Assembly (NCBI GenBank): GCA_002737725.1
Contig: NSIP01000001.1
Coordinates: 62,001 to 126,000 of the forward strand
Direction: 5' to 3'
DNA from: Rhodospirillaceae bacterium
GTDB taxonomy: Bacteria; Pseudomonadota; Alphaproteobacteria; Rhodospirillales; Rhodospirillaceae
DNA: 64,000 bases
Shown here: in pieces, positions 19,604 to 28,320 of the stretch
Numbering within the stretch: position 1 is the first letter of the stretch
How the letters are laid out: each line of letters begins with the position of its first letter
Notes under the pieces: generated by a model
The model's input: the letters and a program-made list of their open reading frames with translations, nothing else
Told to the model about the DNA's origin: nothing
Databases searched by the model: none
Position numbers and translations under genes: made by a program

Positions 19604-19605
19604 TT

Positions 19606-20385
19606 TTACTTACTCGGCATCGAGGCAAATAACTGCTTCCAGTCAGCCGTCGCTGGGCCGTCGCTATTGATGACGGTGAAGACTTTGTTGGCTGCGCCTT
19701 CATTTGTCAGGGCTTCGATGCACACAGCTGCAGTATCGGCTCGTGTGATCTTCTGCCCGGCGACATAATCTTTGCGCGCAATGATTTTGATATTCTGGCC
19801 AGCGGGCTCGTCCGTCATACCCGCAGGGCCGATAATGGTGTAATTGAGGCCCGAGGCCATCAACGCCTCTTCGGCCAGGCCTTTGTAGATCAAAACATTG
19901 CGACCGATTTTATTGAGAAAGTGATCTTTCTGACCTGAGACAGACGACGTGATAATCACATACTTCTTCACACCCGCAGCTTTGGCAGCGGCGATCATGT
20001 TTTTCGTGCCTTCAAGATCAACGGCTTCGGGACGATTGTCGCCCAAAACACCCGTGGCCGCTTTGGCGTCGATAATGTAATCAACGCCCGCCATTACTTT
20101 GGTCAGTGTTTCGGGTTTCAGGACGTCGGCTTCGTGCCAGTTAGCCGTGCTCCCATACTTCGAAACAGCAGCGGCTGAATCACGCGTCATGGCCCGCACA
20201 TCATAAAGCTGGCCCGGCAGAGCCTGTAAGGCTTGCAAGACCACATGCCCGTTCTTGCCCGTGGCCCCAGCCAGGAGCGCCACTTTTTTGGCAGGCGGTA
20301 CGGCGGGGGCGGGGGCGTCTTGCGCGGCGACGGAGAACGAGAACATCAATGCCAACGCGGCAGCAAAAAATCGAATGGCGGTCAT
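19606..20385 (-). CDS. NAD(P)-binding SDR-like protein with signal peptide
   Basis: A 259-aa protein starting with a hydrophobic export signal (AIRFFAAALALMFSFSVAAQ), followed by a proline/alanine linker and an atypical short-chain dehydrogenase fold: VALLAGATGKNG is the NAD(P) loop, and the rest resembles NmrA/TMR-type proteins (KYVIITSSVSG, YTIIGPAGMTDEP, ADTAAVCIEAL). A dinucleotide-binding domain behind a signal peptide is unusual, because NAD(P)H is scarce in the periplasm. Either the signal is an uncleaved anchor or the protein acts as a redox or chaperone factor. Confidence 0.75.
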   Translation of the reverse strand: MTAIRFFAAALALMFSFSVAAQDAPAPAVPPAKKVALLAGATGKNGHVVLQALQALPGQLYDVRAMTRDSAAAVSKYGSTANWHEADVLKPETLTKVMAGVDYIIDAKAATGVLGDNRPEAVDLEGTKNMIAAAKAAGVKKYVIITSSVSGQKDHFLNKIGRNVLIYKGLAEEALMASGLNYTIIGPAGMTDEPAGQNIKIIARKDYVAGQKITRADTAAVCIEALTNEGAANKVFTVINSDGPATADWKQLFASMPSK

Positions 20386-20470
20386 CGGGGCAACCCTTCA
20401 ATAAATTTCGCGAGCATATTGACGAGCATGGGACATGGACACCACTCGCTGTTTTCAATCGCAACCACGG

Positions 20471-21289
20471 TTAGGGCGCGTCTAGAAAGCCGCGCACCAG
20501 CTTAGCCGTCTCCGTGGTCTTCACATCCAAAAACCCATGGCTCCAACCCGGCAAGTCATGAATATGCCCGTTCTTGAGTGTGGCTTTGGCGCGGGGCGTA
20601 AAGTCCCACAGATCGTCTTGGGGGTTAAGAATCAGAATTTCGTGATCAATTTTTTCCAGCGCGACGGCTGTCTTATAACCAAACGCCGCGTTATGCCCCC
20701 ACCAGGAAATGTCGGGGCGCATAGTGCGAGCGTAAAACCCATCGGCCATCTGCTCGAGTGTGCGGCCCTTCATGCTCCATCTCCCGACCGCTCTCCACCA
20801 TTTGACGAGGTGCGAGCCATCGGCAGCGACTTCTGCCTTGGCGAACTGAGCGCGATGTTCGATGAGTTCTTCATCGGTCCAAATCGCCGCCGAAATCATA
20901 ATAATTTTGCGCACCTGTTCAGGACGTTGAAGACACAGATCTAACCCAATTTTTGAGCCCGTGTGATAGCCCATCACATCAACACCGCGCAGTTTAAGGC
21001 CGTCCAGCAAGTCACCCATAGCAGCTGCATATTGCTGGATCGTCGGTGGAACTAGTGGCGCATCAGAATTCCCAAAGCCTGGCGTATCAACGGCAATGAC
21101 AACACGATCACGGCCAAGATCAGCCATCAGGTTTTCATAAATCACGCCCGAATAAGGGCTCATGTGAAACAAAATGAGAGGGGGGTGATTTGAAGGAACA
21201 TCGGGCGCAGCGCGCCGATAATGAATCTGCCCAAAGCGGCCTTGACCATAATGTTTGGTGACGCGAACGTTGTCGACAGATTGGTTCAT
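20471..21289 (-). CDS. Alpha/beta-hydrolase fold protein with His at the nucleophile position (copy 1)
   Basis: A 272-aa protein of the alpha/beta-hydrolase fold: PPLILFHMSPYSG forms the first strand and oxyanion loop, and VDTPGFGNSD the loop after strand 4. The nucleophile elbow reads GVDVMGYHTGSKIG, so the usual G-x-S-x-G has His109 in place of Ser. The acid (NPQDDLWDF) and the late His (PGWSHGFLD) are kept. ATG 21289 is preferred, with GGAG about 11 nt upstream. The neighbouring gene is a paralogue with the same substitution, so it is a conserved trait and not an error. Substrate unknown. Confidence 0.8.
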   Translation of the reverse strand: MNQSVDNVRVTKHYGQGRFGQIHYRRAAPDVPSNHPPLILFHMSPYSGVIYENLMADLGRDRVVIAVDTPGFGNSDAPLVPPTIQQYAAAMGDLLDGLKLRGVDVMGYHTGSKIGLDLCLQRPEQVRKIIMISAAIWTDEELIEHRAQFAKAEVAADGSHLVKWWRAVGRWSMKGRTLEQMADGFYARTMRPDISWWGHNAAFGYKTAVALEKIDHEILILNPQDDLWDFTPRAKATLKNGHIHDLPGWSHGFLDVKTTETAKLVRGFLDAP

Positions 21290-21296
21290 GGAGGCT

Positions 21297-22100
21297 TCAT
21301 CTCCCATCATCAAGAAACGCGCAGACCTTGGCACAAGCCACTGTGGTATGAACATCGAGAAAACCATGCCCCCAGCCTTGAAGATGATCAATACGACCAT
21401 TTTTCATCAAGGGAGCCGCCCGACACGTCTGGGTATGTAAATCATCGTCAGGATTAAACACCAAGACTTGCTGGTTAACACGCTTAAGCGCTTCCGCCAT
21501 ATCAAAATTAAATGCTGCATTGTGGCCCCACCACGCAATTGAAGGATTGCGTAGCGCATCATTAAATTGCTCGGCCACATAGGCCATCGTCCAGCCTGGC
21601 CCCGCCCAATGCAAATGGCCCCTCCATTTTTTCGCCAGATGTGACCCATCTTGAGTTAACTGATCGCGGGTGTAGTGAGCGCGAAATTCGTGAAGTTCGG
21701 CATCAGTAAATATCGGCGCTGAGATAAGGATGACTTTACAAATCTGTTCAGGTCGTGCCAAAGCCAGCGCGACACAAATTTCCGCGCCAGTGTGATAACC
21801 CATCACATCCACAGATCGTAATTTGAGGGCGTCGATGAGATCGCCCATCGCATCCGCATAGTTATTGATCGTGGGTGGATGCGATGGAGGGGATGAATCA
21901 CCAAAACCCGGCGTATCAGGCGCAATGCATAATCTACTTTCGCCAATTTTGCCCAAGAAGGTTTCATAGATCCGCCCAGAATTGGGACTCATATGAAACA
22001 TCATCAACGGTGGGTTATTCTTTGGTTGTGACGGTTCAGCACGGCGATAATGGATCTGCCCGAAACGCACCTCGGCGTAGTGCTTGGTCGTTTTGGCCAT
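21297..22100 (-). CDS. Alpha/beta-hydrolase fold protein with His at the nucleophile position (copy 2)
   Basis: A 267-aa paralogue of the next gene downstream. Shared blocks include FGQIHYRRAEP, MMFHMSPNSGRIYE, DTPGFGDSSPP, AWWGHNAAFNFD and LQGWGHGFLDVHT. The elbow is VDVMGYHTGAEI with His103 at the nucleophile site. ATG 22100 follows GGGAGAA at a good distance, so the earlier in-frame ATG at 22133 is less likely. It ends 7 nt before the second copy begins, so the pair is probably one transcript. Both sit in the region inserted between htpX and rsmB. Confidence 0.8.
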   Translation of the reverse strand: MAKTTKHYAEVRFGQIHYRRAEPSQPKNNPPLMMFHMSPNSGRIYETFLGKIGESRLCIAPDTPGFGDSSPPSHPPTINNYADAMGDLIDALKLRSVDVMGYHTGAEICVALALARPEQICKVILISAPIFTDAELHEFRAHYTRDQLTQDGSHLAKKWRGHLHWAGPGWTMAYVAEQFNDALRNPSIAWWGHNAAFNFDMAEALKRVNQQVLVFNPDDDLHTQTCRAAPLMKNGRIDHLQGWGHGFLDVHTTVACAKVCAFLDDGR

Positions 22101-22163
22101 CGCGACATTCTCCCGTATGATTATAGAATGCAAACTTGCGGGGCGCGAGATGTACTTTAAGTT

Positions 22164-23050
22164 TTAACCCCAGGGCCCACGACGCGCAGACACAGGCGCA
22201 ACACCCTGTGCGCTGCCCGCCAACTCTTGCAACCTTGCGATACGGTTGGCGGTTGAGGGATGTGTGGAGAACAAACCATCAGCCGCATGGGCATGGAGCG
22301 GATTGACAATAAACATGTGCGCCGTGGCGGGGTTGGCTTCGGCGGCATGGTTGTCGATGCGCTTGGCCCCTTGATCGAGTTTTGCCAACGCCGACGCCAA
22401 CGACATGGGGTTGCCACTGATCTCGGCCCCGGCAGCATCTGCGCCATATTCACGCGTACGCGAAATCGCCAATTGCACCAGCGTCGCCGCAAGTGGGGCT
22501 AGAATGATCACAGCCAGAACACCCACAATCCCAAGCGGATTATTGCGGGTGTTACAGCGACCAAAAAACATCGCTAAGTTTGCCAGCATCCCAATCGCAC
22601 CAGCCAAGATGGCGGTGATAGTCATAACCAGTGTGTCACGGTTTTTCACATGCGCGAGTTCATGGGCCATCACGCCTGCGATTTCGTCGCGCGTCAGCAA
22701 GCGCAGAAAGCCAGAGGTGGCGACTACGGCGGCGTTCTCGGGGTTGCGGCCGGTGGCAAGGCGTTGGGCAGATCGCTGTCGATGATAAAAACTTTCGGCA
22801 TGGAGAGCTGCGCGCGGGCAGCTAAGTGTTCTACCAAACTATAGAATTCCGGCGAGTCGGATGCGCTGACTTGGCGCGCGCCATAGATCCGCAACACCAT
22901 TTTGTCAGAATTCCAGCAGGCAAAGGCGTTCATGGCTAAAGCCGCCATGAAAGCGATCAACATGCCCTGCTCGGCCCCCATCAAATAACCAATGCCCATG
23001 AATAGCGCGGTCATGGCCGCAATGAGCAAGCTGATTCGCATGGTGTTCAT
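22164..23050 (-). pseudogene. htpX: Protease HtpX gene split by one frameshift
   Basis: The N-terminal part (23050 down to about 22760) has two membrane spans and ends [13 protein letters not shown]. The rest lies in another frame ([18 protein letters not shown], then [23 protein letters not shown]) to 22164. The catalytic zinc motif HELAH and the later membrane spans are intact. A single missing base near 22755 explains everything. HtpX is a membrane zinc protease in quality control and is usually next to rsmB. The lesion may be real or a base-calling error. Confidence 0.75.
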
Positions 23051-23117
23051 GGCTTAGCGTCCATTTTCAAAGCGACCGGTTATAGAGAACTCACTCTATA
23101 TGTGGTATGTCTTGGTT

Positions 23118-23315
23118 ATGAAATCGCAGGACCCATTATCCCCACCGCCCCTTGGGCTCAGCCCAGATGCCGCGGCGTTGAAACCAAGAACCCCGTTGCC
23201 GGTAGGGCAACAGCCTAATGACCCTCAGCCTGTGACTGAGACCGGCGGACCCCAAGGGGCTGAGCCCACACGCTTTGGCGATTGGGAACGTAAAGGCCGC
23301 TGTTCGGATTTCTAA
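23118..23315 (+). CDS. DUF1674 / SDHAF4-like succinate dehydrogenase assembly factor
   Basis: A 65-aa protein ending GPQGAEPTRFGDWERKGRCSDF, the diagnostic C-terminus of DUF1674. That family includes the mitochondrial and alphaproteobacterial SDHAF4 proteins, which protect flavinylated SdhA before complex II assembly. The N-terminus is proline-rich and disordered. ATG 23118 is chosen; an in-frame ATG at 23100 is possible. It sits divergent to htpX, as in many alphaproteobacteria. Confidence 0.85.
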   Translation: MKSQDPLSPPPLGLSPDAAALKPRTPLPVGQQPNDPQPVTETGGPQGAEPTRFGDWERKGRCSDF

Positions 23316-23373
23316 TATCACGGTGCGGCGACTTACCGTCTCAAGAATTTCTTAAATCCATCCGGCTAATCTT

Positions 23374-23877
23374 TTGATTACAACCCTATACTTTTGCACC
23401 GCGCTGAAAACACGGCTGGATTTAGCTCTTCATATTATGGCCGAGATCAACAAAGACAAGCGTTACCTGGACGAAGCCACAGAAGTATTCGGCCAGGCCA
23501 TGTCAATTTGGACGATCACCGAATCACCCGAGCGCGGGGCGGACATTCAAAACTCGCTGGGTGGGCTGCTGATCACCATGGGCAAGCTGACCAATCAGTC
23601 GGGCTTGTTCGATAAAGCCGTCGGCGTGTTCATCAAGATTGTGGAAGTTATGAGCCGTCGCAGATCACCCTTGGTGTAGGCGACGACACTGGCCAACATC
23701 GGAGCGGCGCTGAAAAAAAAGGGCAAAGCCGTTCACAGCCAAGATTATTTAAAACAAGCCGTCGCGGCCTTCGACCAGGCCGGGCAAGTGTTCAGCGAAC
23801 TGAACCTGGAAGGCAATGCACGCCTTGTGGAAAATCAACGCGCTGCGGTGATGCAGTTGCTACGGGCGCGGGGTTAA
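23374..23877 (+). pseudogene. Remnant of a TPR-repeat protein with an in-frame amber codon
   Basis: A single frame encodes degenerate tetratricopeptide repeats of the type YLDEATEVFGQAMSIWTI, then ADIQNSLGGLL and GLFDKAVGVF. It is cut by TAG at 23677-23679 and resumes as ATTLANIGAALKKKG to a TAA at 23875. The family normally has PLxWAxTxxNLG at this point, so the stop replaces Trp (TGG to TAG). Upstream of 23374 nothing recognisable remains. It overlaps the convergent acs stop by 4 nt. Confidence 0.6.
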
Positions 23878-25814
23878 GTGCCGAGTCGGTTCCTGACTAA
23901 ATCATCGACCACACTGGGATCAGCTAACGTCGAGATGTCGCCGAGGTTCGACACATCATTCTCGGCGATTTTGCGCAAAATACGCCGCATGATTTTTCCC
24001 GAGCGGGTTTTAGGCAGACCCGGCGCCCATTGTAATACATCGGGTTTGGCAATGGCGCTGATGTCTTTGGACACCCATGTCAATAATTCGGCCCGCAGAG
24101 CATCGGTAGCTTCAATTCCTAACTTCAACGTAACATAAGCGTAAATGCCCTGACCTTTGAGATCGTGCGGATAGCCCACCACAGCCGCCTCGGCCACAGC
24201 CTTGTGACCAACGAGCGAGCTCTCAATTTCTGCCGTACCCAAACGATGCCCCGAGACGTTGATGACATCGTCGACGCGGCCTGTAATCCAATAATAGCCA
24301 TCAGCATCGCGACGACAGCCATCGCCGGTAAAGTATTTGCCCGGATAGGTTTTAAAATACGTATCGATAAAGCGTTGATGATTGCCATAGACCGTGCGCA
24401 TTTGCCCAGGCCAAGATTCGGCAATGCACAAATTGCCGCTGGCCGCGCCTTCCAGCACATTGCCTTCTGCGTCGACCAAACACGGGCGAATGCCAAAGAA
24501 GGGCAGCGTGGCCGACCCGGGTTTCAGCTTGGTCGCGCCGGGTAAGGGCGAGATGAGGATGCCGCCTGTTTCGGTTTGCCACCATGTGTCGACAATCGGA
24601 CAACGGCTATCACCAACAACACGGTGATACCATAACCAAGCCTCGGGGTTGATGGGCTCGCCCACACTTCCAAGAATTCGTAACGTCGCGCGCGACGTGC
24701 GCTTGACCGGTTCATCGCCATCGCGCATCAGGGCGCGCAAGGCTGTGGGTGCCGTATAAAAAATATTCACTCCGTGTTTGTCAATGACCTGCCAAAACCG
24801 AGAACTGTCAGGATAATTGGGCACGCCCTCGAACATCAGCGTGGTAGCGCCGTTCGCCAGTGGGCCATAGACGATATAACTGTGGCCCGTGACCCAGCCC
24901 ACATCGGCGGTACACCAGTAGATGTCGCCATCTTTGTAATCAAAAACGTACTGATGCGTCATCGCCGCATACACCAAATACCCCCCGGTCGTGTGAAGCA
25001 CGCCTTTGGGTTTGCCGGTTGAGCCTGAGGTATAGAGAATAAACAGCGGATCTTCCGCGTTCATCTCCACAGGGTCGCAGAACTTATGCGCACCTGTGGT
25101 CATGAGATGATACCAAACGTCGCGCGGCTGCGTCATACTGACCGCACCGCCTGTGTGTTTGACCACGACAACGTGCTTAATCGACGGCGTTTTTTTTAAG
25201 GCTTCGTCGACATTAGCTTTGAGCTGGATTTTTTTGCCGCCACGCACGCCCTCATCAGCCGTGATCACAATATTCGCTTTGCAATCATTGATCCGGTCCG
25301 CCAAAGCGTGAGGCGCAAAGCCACCAAAGACAACGGAATGGATGGCCCCAATGCGCGCACACGCCAGCATGGCCACCGCCGCTTCGACAATCATGGGCAG
25401 GTAAATGCAAACGCGGTCACCTTTATTGACGCCGAGTGTTTTCAGCACGTTGGCAAGCCGACATGTCATTTCGTGCAATTCGGCATAGGTGACGTACTTG
25501 CTGTGTTTGGGATCATCGCCCTCCCAGATGATGGCCGTCTGGGTCGCGCGCGCCGCTAAATGCCGATCAAGGCAATTCATCGAAGCATTCAGCGTTCCAT
25601 CATGGTACCAGCGGATATGCAAATCCTCGGCTTTGAACGAGACATCCTTGACCGAGCGATAAGGCACAAACCATTCTAAGCGCTTGCCGTGTTCGCGCCA
25701 AAACCCCAGGTGATCTTTGACCGAGGTTTCGTACATCTCGCGGTAAACACGCTCATCGGCGTGCGCGTTTTGTGCAATCGATTTTGGAATGTCGATAACG
25801 ATATCGTCGGCCAT
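23874..25814 (-). CDS. acs: Acetyl-coenzyme A synthetase
   Basis: Activates acetate with ATP and CoA through acetyl-AMP. The 646-aa ANL-family enzyme has the P-loop-like [11 protein letters not shown], the A5 motif [10 protein letters not shown], the hinge [18 protein letters not shown] and the C-terminal [11 protein letters not shown] with the catalytic Lys that is commonly acetylated to switch the enzyme off. The conserved YFTGDGARRD reads GDGCRRD here, a mild variation. ATG 25814 follows AAGGAGAAACCC. It is the last gene of a minus-strand run with Rieske and MOSC genes upstream. Confidence 0.97.
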   Translation of the reverse strand: MADDIVIDIPKSIAQNAHADERVYREMYETSVKDHLGFWREHGKRLEWFVPYRSVKDVSFKAEDLHIRWYHDGTLNASMNCLDRHLAARATQTAIIWEGDDPKHSKYVTYAELHEMTCRLANVLKTLGVNKGDRVCIYLPMIVEAAVAMLACARIGAIHSVVFGGFAPHALADRINDCKANIVITADEGVRGGKKIQLKANVDEALKKTPSIKHVVVVKHTGGAVSMTQPRDVWYHLMTTGAHKFCDPVEMNAEDPLFILYTSGSTGKPKGVLHTTGGYLVYAAMTHQYVFDYKDGDIYWCTADVGWVTGHSYIVYGPLANGATTLMFEGVPNYPDSSRFWQVIDKHGVNIFYTAPTALRALMRDGDEPVKRTSRATLRILGSVGEPINPEAWLWYHRVVGDSRCPIVDTWWQTETGGILISPLPGATKLKPGSATLPFFGIRPCLVDAEGNVLEGAASGNLCIAESWPGQMRTVYGNHQRFIDTYFKTYPGKYFTGDGCRRDADGYYWITGRVDDVINVSGHRLGTAEIESSLVGHKAVAEAAVVGYPHDLKGQGIYAYVTLKLGIEATDALRAELLTWVSKDISAIAKPDVLQWAPGLPKTRSGKIMRRILRKIAENDVSNLGDISTLADPSVVDDLVRNRLGT

Positions 25815-25879
25815 GGGTTTCTCCTTACACGCAAGATAAACGCAACGGGCGCACAGAGTCACGCTCCCGAGATCACAGC

Positions 25880-26212
25880 TTATGACGATGCGGTGACGTT
25901 TGGGCCCTCGACAGCAACCGGATACGCCGTCAACGACTTGCCTTTGCAGGGACCGCGGACACATTGGCCGGTTTGAATGTCGAAATAGGCTGAATGGTTA
26001 GCGCAAAGCAGATACAGCCCGGTGACGTCGAAGAATTGGTCATCGCGCCAGTTCAGCGGCAACCGCGCGTGAGGGCAGGAATTCACATAACCGCGTATCG
26101 CGCCCTCATACTTCACGACAAAAATCGAGACGCGCTCTCCCTTATCGTCAAATACGATTTCTTTTGCCTCGGTCTGGTCGAGGTCCTCAAGTGTGCAAAG
26201 GATACGGGTCAT
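25880..26212 (-). CDS. Stand-alone Rieske [2Fe-2S] protein
   Basis: A 110-aa cytosolic protein with the Rieske ligand boxes [12 protein letters not shown] and [15 protein letters not shown]. The first box is C-x-H and the second is C-x2-H, as in ferredoxin-type Rieske proteins. No membrane anchor is present. Its ATG overlaps the stop of the MOSC gene (ATGA at 26209-26212), so the two are translationally coupled. A role as electron donor to the MOSC partner is inferred. Confidence 0.9.
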   Translation of the reverse strand: MTRILCTLEDLDQTEAKEIVFDDKGERVSIFVVKYEGAIRGYVNSCPHARLPLNWRDDQFFDVTGLYLLCANHSAYFDIQTGQCVRGPCKGKSLTAYPVAVEGPNVTASS

Positions 26213-26964
26213 GAGGTCGCGATTGCGTCACCGACATGAATCTCGCCTCCGACACTTACCTCAGCGAATATACCACAATCGATATGCCCATAGTGCTGAC
26301 GAAGCAAAGTTGGCACATCGAGGTCACGCTGGGCCGTGATGGGGTTGACGGCTGTGGCAGCACAGCGCTCGATGCATTTGGGTACCATCATGGCGACTGA
26401 TCCGATACGAATGGTTTTGCCAACCCAATCAAATTCGGCCCATGGCGCGAGGCCGTCTAAAATAATGTTGCCCCGAAATCGAATCACATCGACCGGCTGT
26501 CCGATTTTATCCGCGAGGTCCCTGAGCGAGGCAAGATTGATCATGGAAATATAAGGCTGTTGCATGTCCGTGAGCGCAATGTCCGCAGCATCCACCATCT
26601 GCAAAGCCCCGCGCGCATCCTTGATGACGGCGTTGATCGCGCTTTCGGCGACGCTTCGCTCTGACGCACTGAGGACATTGCCTGCAAACACCGTTTGGCC
26701 CGCCACACCGATGCGCATCATTCCGGTGTCGGAATCAAGCGTCGTTTGCAGCTTGGCAAGCTCTGCTGTGTGCGCCAGCATGGCGAATTCACGTTTGCGT
26801 TGCCACGCCGGCGACGCAAGATCAAAGACGCTGTTGGCATGGCGCAATGCAAAACGTCGGTCGCCGGGCAGCGCGTGGCAAGGCGCAAGCGCGACGTGCA
26901 TGATGTTTTCCGGACTGAGGCCTTTGATGGGATAACGGTAGAGATGGACGATCGTGATAGCCAT
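26209..26964 (-). CDS. MOSC-domain molybdenum-cofactor protein (YcbX/mARC-like, without ferredoxin domain)
   Basis: A 251-aa protein starting IVHLYRYPIKGLSPE, the beta-barrel N-domain of the YcbX/mARC family, followed by a MOSC domain. PKCIERCAATAVNPITAQRD contains the Cys expected to ligate Mo. These enzymes reduce N-hydroxylated compounds and similar substrates. E. coli YcbX carries a C-terminal [2Fe-2S] ferredoxin, which is missing here, while a Rieske gene follows with a 4-nt overlap. The yciI gene ends 13 nt upstream. Confidence 0.85.
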   Translation of the reverse strand: MAITIVHLYRYPIKGLSPENIMHVALAPCHALPGDRRFALRHANSVFDLASPAWQRKREFAMLAHTAELAKLQTTLDSDTGMMRIGVAGQTVFAGNVLSASERSVAESAINAVIKDARGALQMVDAADIALTDMQQPYISMINLASLRDLADKIGQPVDVIRFRGNIILDGLAPWAEFDWVGKTIRIGSVAMMVPKCIERCAATAVNPITAQRDLDVPTLLRQHYGHIDCGIFAEVSVGGEIHVGDAIATS

Positions 26965-26977
26965 CGAGGGTTCCGCC

Positions 26978-27262
26978 TTAGTCTTTGGGCAAAACTTTAC
27001 GCGTGGGCTGAATCATCACGCTTTGGAATAAGCCGGCATGGGCGTACGGGTCACGGCTGGCGAAAGCTTTGGCAGCATCCAAGCTTTCAAAATCTACGAT
27101 AAACAAAGAGCCAATGGGAGTTTGACCATCGTCGGCCAAGATCGGCCCAATGAAGAGGGCCTTGGGGTTTTCTTTATCCATCCATTCCAAATGCGTGGGG
27201 CGCGTTTTCATCCTCAGTTCGACTTGATTGGGTTTATCGTGTGCAATAATAGTGCAAAGCAT
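26978..27262 (-). CDS. YciI-family protein
   Basis: A 94-aa ferredoxin-like-fold protein: HLEWMDKENPKALFIGPILADDG and GSLFIVDFESLDAAKAFASRDPYAHAGLF carry the His and Asp typical of YciI/YCII proteins. The biochemical role of most members is unknown. In alphaproteobacteria yciI often follows gpsA; here manC and a propeller gene lie between. It sits in the minus-strand run toward MOSC-Rieske-acs. Confidence 0.88.
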   Translation of the reverse strand: MLCTIIAHDKPNQVELRMKTRPTHLEWMDKENPKALFIGPILADDGQTPIGSLFIVDFESLDAAKAFASRDPYAHAGLFQSVMIQPTRKVLPKD

Positions 27263-27274
27263 GGTCGTGTTCCT

Positions 27275-28285
27275 TTAACCGGCGAATTGGGCAATGGCCG
27301 AAATGCATTTCGGCGATATCTTGGTTTGAGCCAAGCTGGCGCCATCGGCCAAGGATATTTTGGCCACATCACCCGTGAACCAATTGGCGACATAGGCAAA
27401 AGCACCGTCAAAAAAAGCTATGATGACAGCCCACCCAAACGCTGGGAGTGGAAAACTGGCGAGATCCTGGCCTGACTTTTCATCGACCACCGCAAGCTTA
27501 TTGCCAAGCGGCAGAAAAATTTTAGTCCCGGTGCACGCCACATCGAGAAACATCGCCGGTGGTCCGCCCTGCGAGGGAGGCGGTGTTTTCAGATCAGGCG
27601 GTGGCTTGGCAGCAGCAACGTCAAAGCGCATTAAGCGCGGGCCGGTTTCAGAGGTGTAAATCAGCGTTTTGCCGTCGCTGGCCAGAATAGCATGCGTAAT
27701 GGCCATACTGCGCGACATGCCGCCATGCACATCGGGTGTATAGGTGCGCACCAGTTTGTCTTTTACATCGAACTCGTAGATCTGACCGACACCGAGTTGG
27801 CCCGGGTGATCGGACAATGTTTGATGGCGTGTGGTCAATGTTTCGGTCTGTACTTCACCATTGAAGTATTCCGTGAATAAAAAATGCTCGCTAGCGAGAA
27901 ATTGCACCTTTCCGATGACGCGATCTAAGAATCGCTTGGTCCATTTTTGCTTTCCGTCGCGACCGACGGTGAGTGCAAACCAACCTAAATTATCGAAGGC
28001 CCAAAGTGTGCCGTCGGGTGCAAAAGTGAGACCGCCCACCACATGCGTGGTGCCCGTCACCCACAGCGCGCCCTTCTCTATCAACTCGGCATCATACTGA
28101 AAAATGCGCCCAAGGCCGTCATGATCGTCTTGCGGGTTATTTAACAAGGTCGCGCCCACAAACACATCGCTTTTGGGGAAGGACTGCATGGTGGAGAGTA
28201 TTTGTTCTTGAGCATTGGCTATCATAGCATGAATGCTAAAAGCGGCGCTGCCCACGAGAACGTGGCGACGATGAAGCTGGGCCAT
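27275..28285 (-). CDS. Exported beta-propeller-like protein of unknown function
   Basis: A 336-aa protein beginning MAQLHRRHVLVGSAAFS and ending its leader near IANA, which resembles a Tat signal (RR followed by hydrophobic residues). The mature part has propeller-like repeats such as GLTFAPDGTLWAFDN and HAILASDGKTLIYTSETG. It resembles SMP-30/NHL proteins only distantly. ATG 28285 is chosen over upstream in-frame codons because it gives the signal sequence. It ends 12 nt before yciI. Confidence 0.65.
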   Translation of the reverse strand: MAQLHRRHVLVGSAAFSIHAMIANAQEQILSTMQSFPKSDVFVGATLLNNPQDDHDGLGRIFQYDAELIEKGALWVTGTTHVVGGLTFAPDGTLWAFDNLGWFALTVGRDGKQKWTKRFLDRVIGKVQFLASEHFLFTEYFNGEVQTETLTTRHQTLSDHPGQLGVGQIYEFDVKDKLVRTYTPDVHGGMSRSMAITHAILASDGKTLIYTSETGPRLMRFDVAAAKPPPDLKTPPPSQGGPPAMFLDVACTGTKIFLPLGNKLAVVDEKSGQDLASFPLPAFGWAVIIAFFDGAFAYVANWFTGDVAKISLADGASLAQTKISPKCISAIAQFAG

Positions 28286-28320
28286 AGTGAATATTGCATC
28301 ACACAATTTTTCTGCCTGAT

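Noticed and set aside
18842-23877. UGA read as tryptophan (alternative genetic code) to explain in-frame TGA codons
   Set aside because: TAG occurs at equivalent Trp positions, and TGA serves as a normal stop in intact overlapping genes such as ybeY, phoH and corC.
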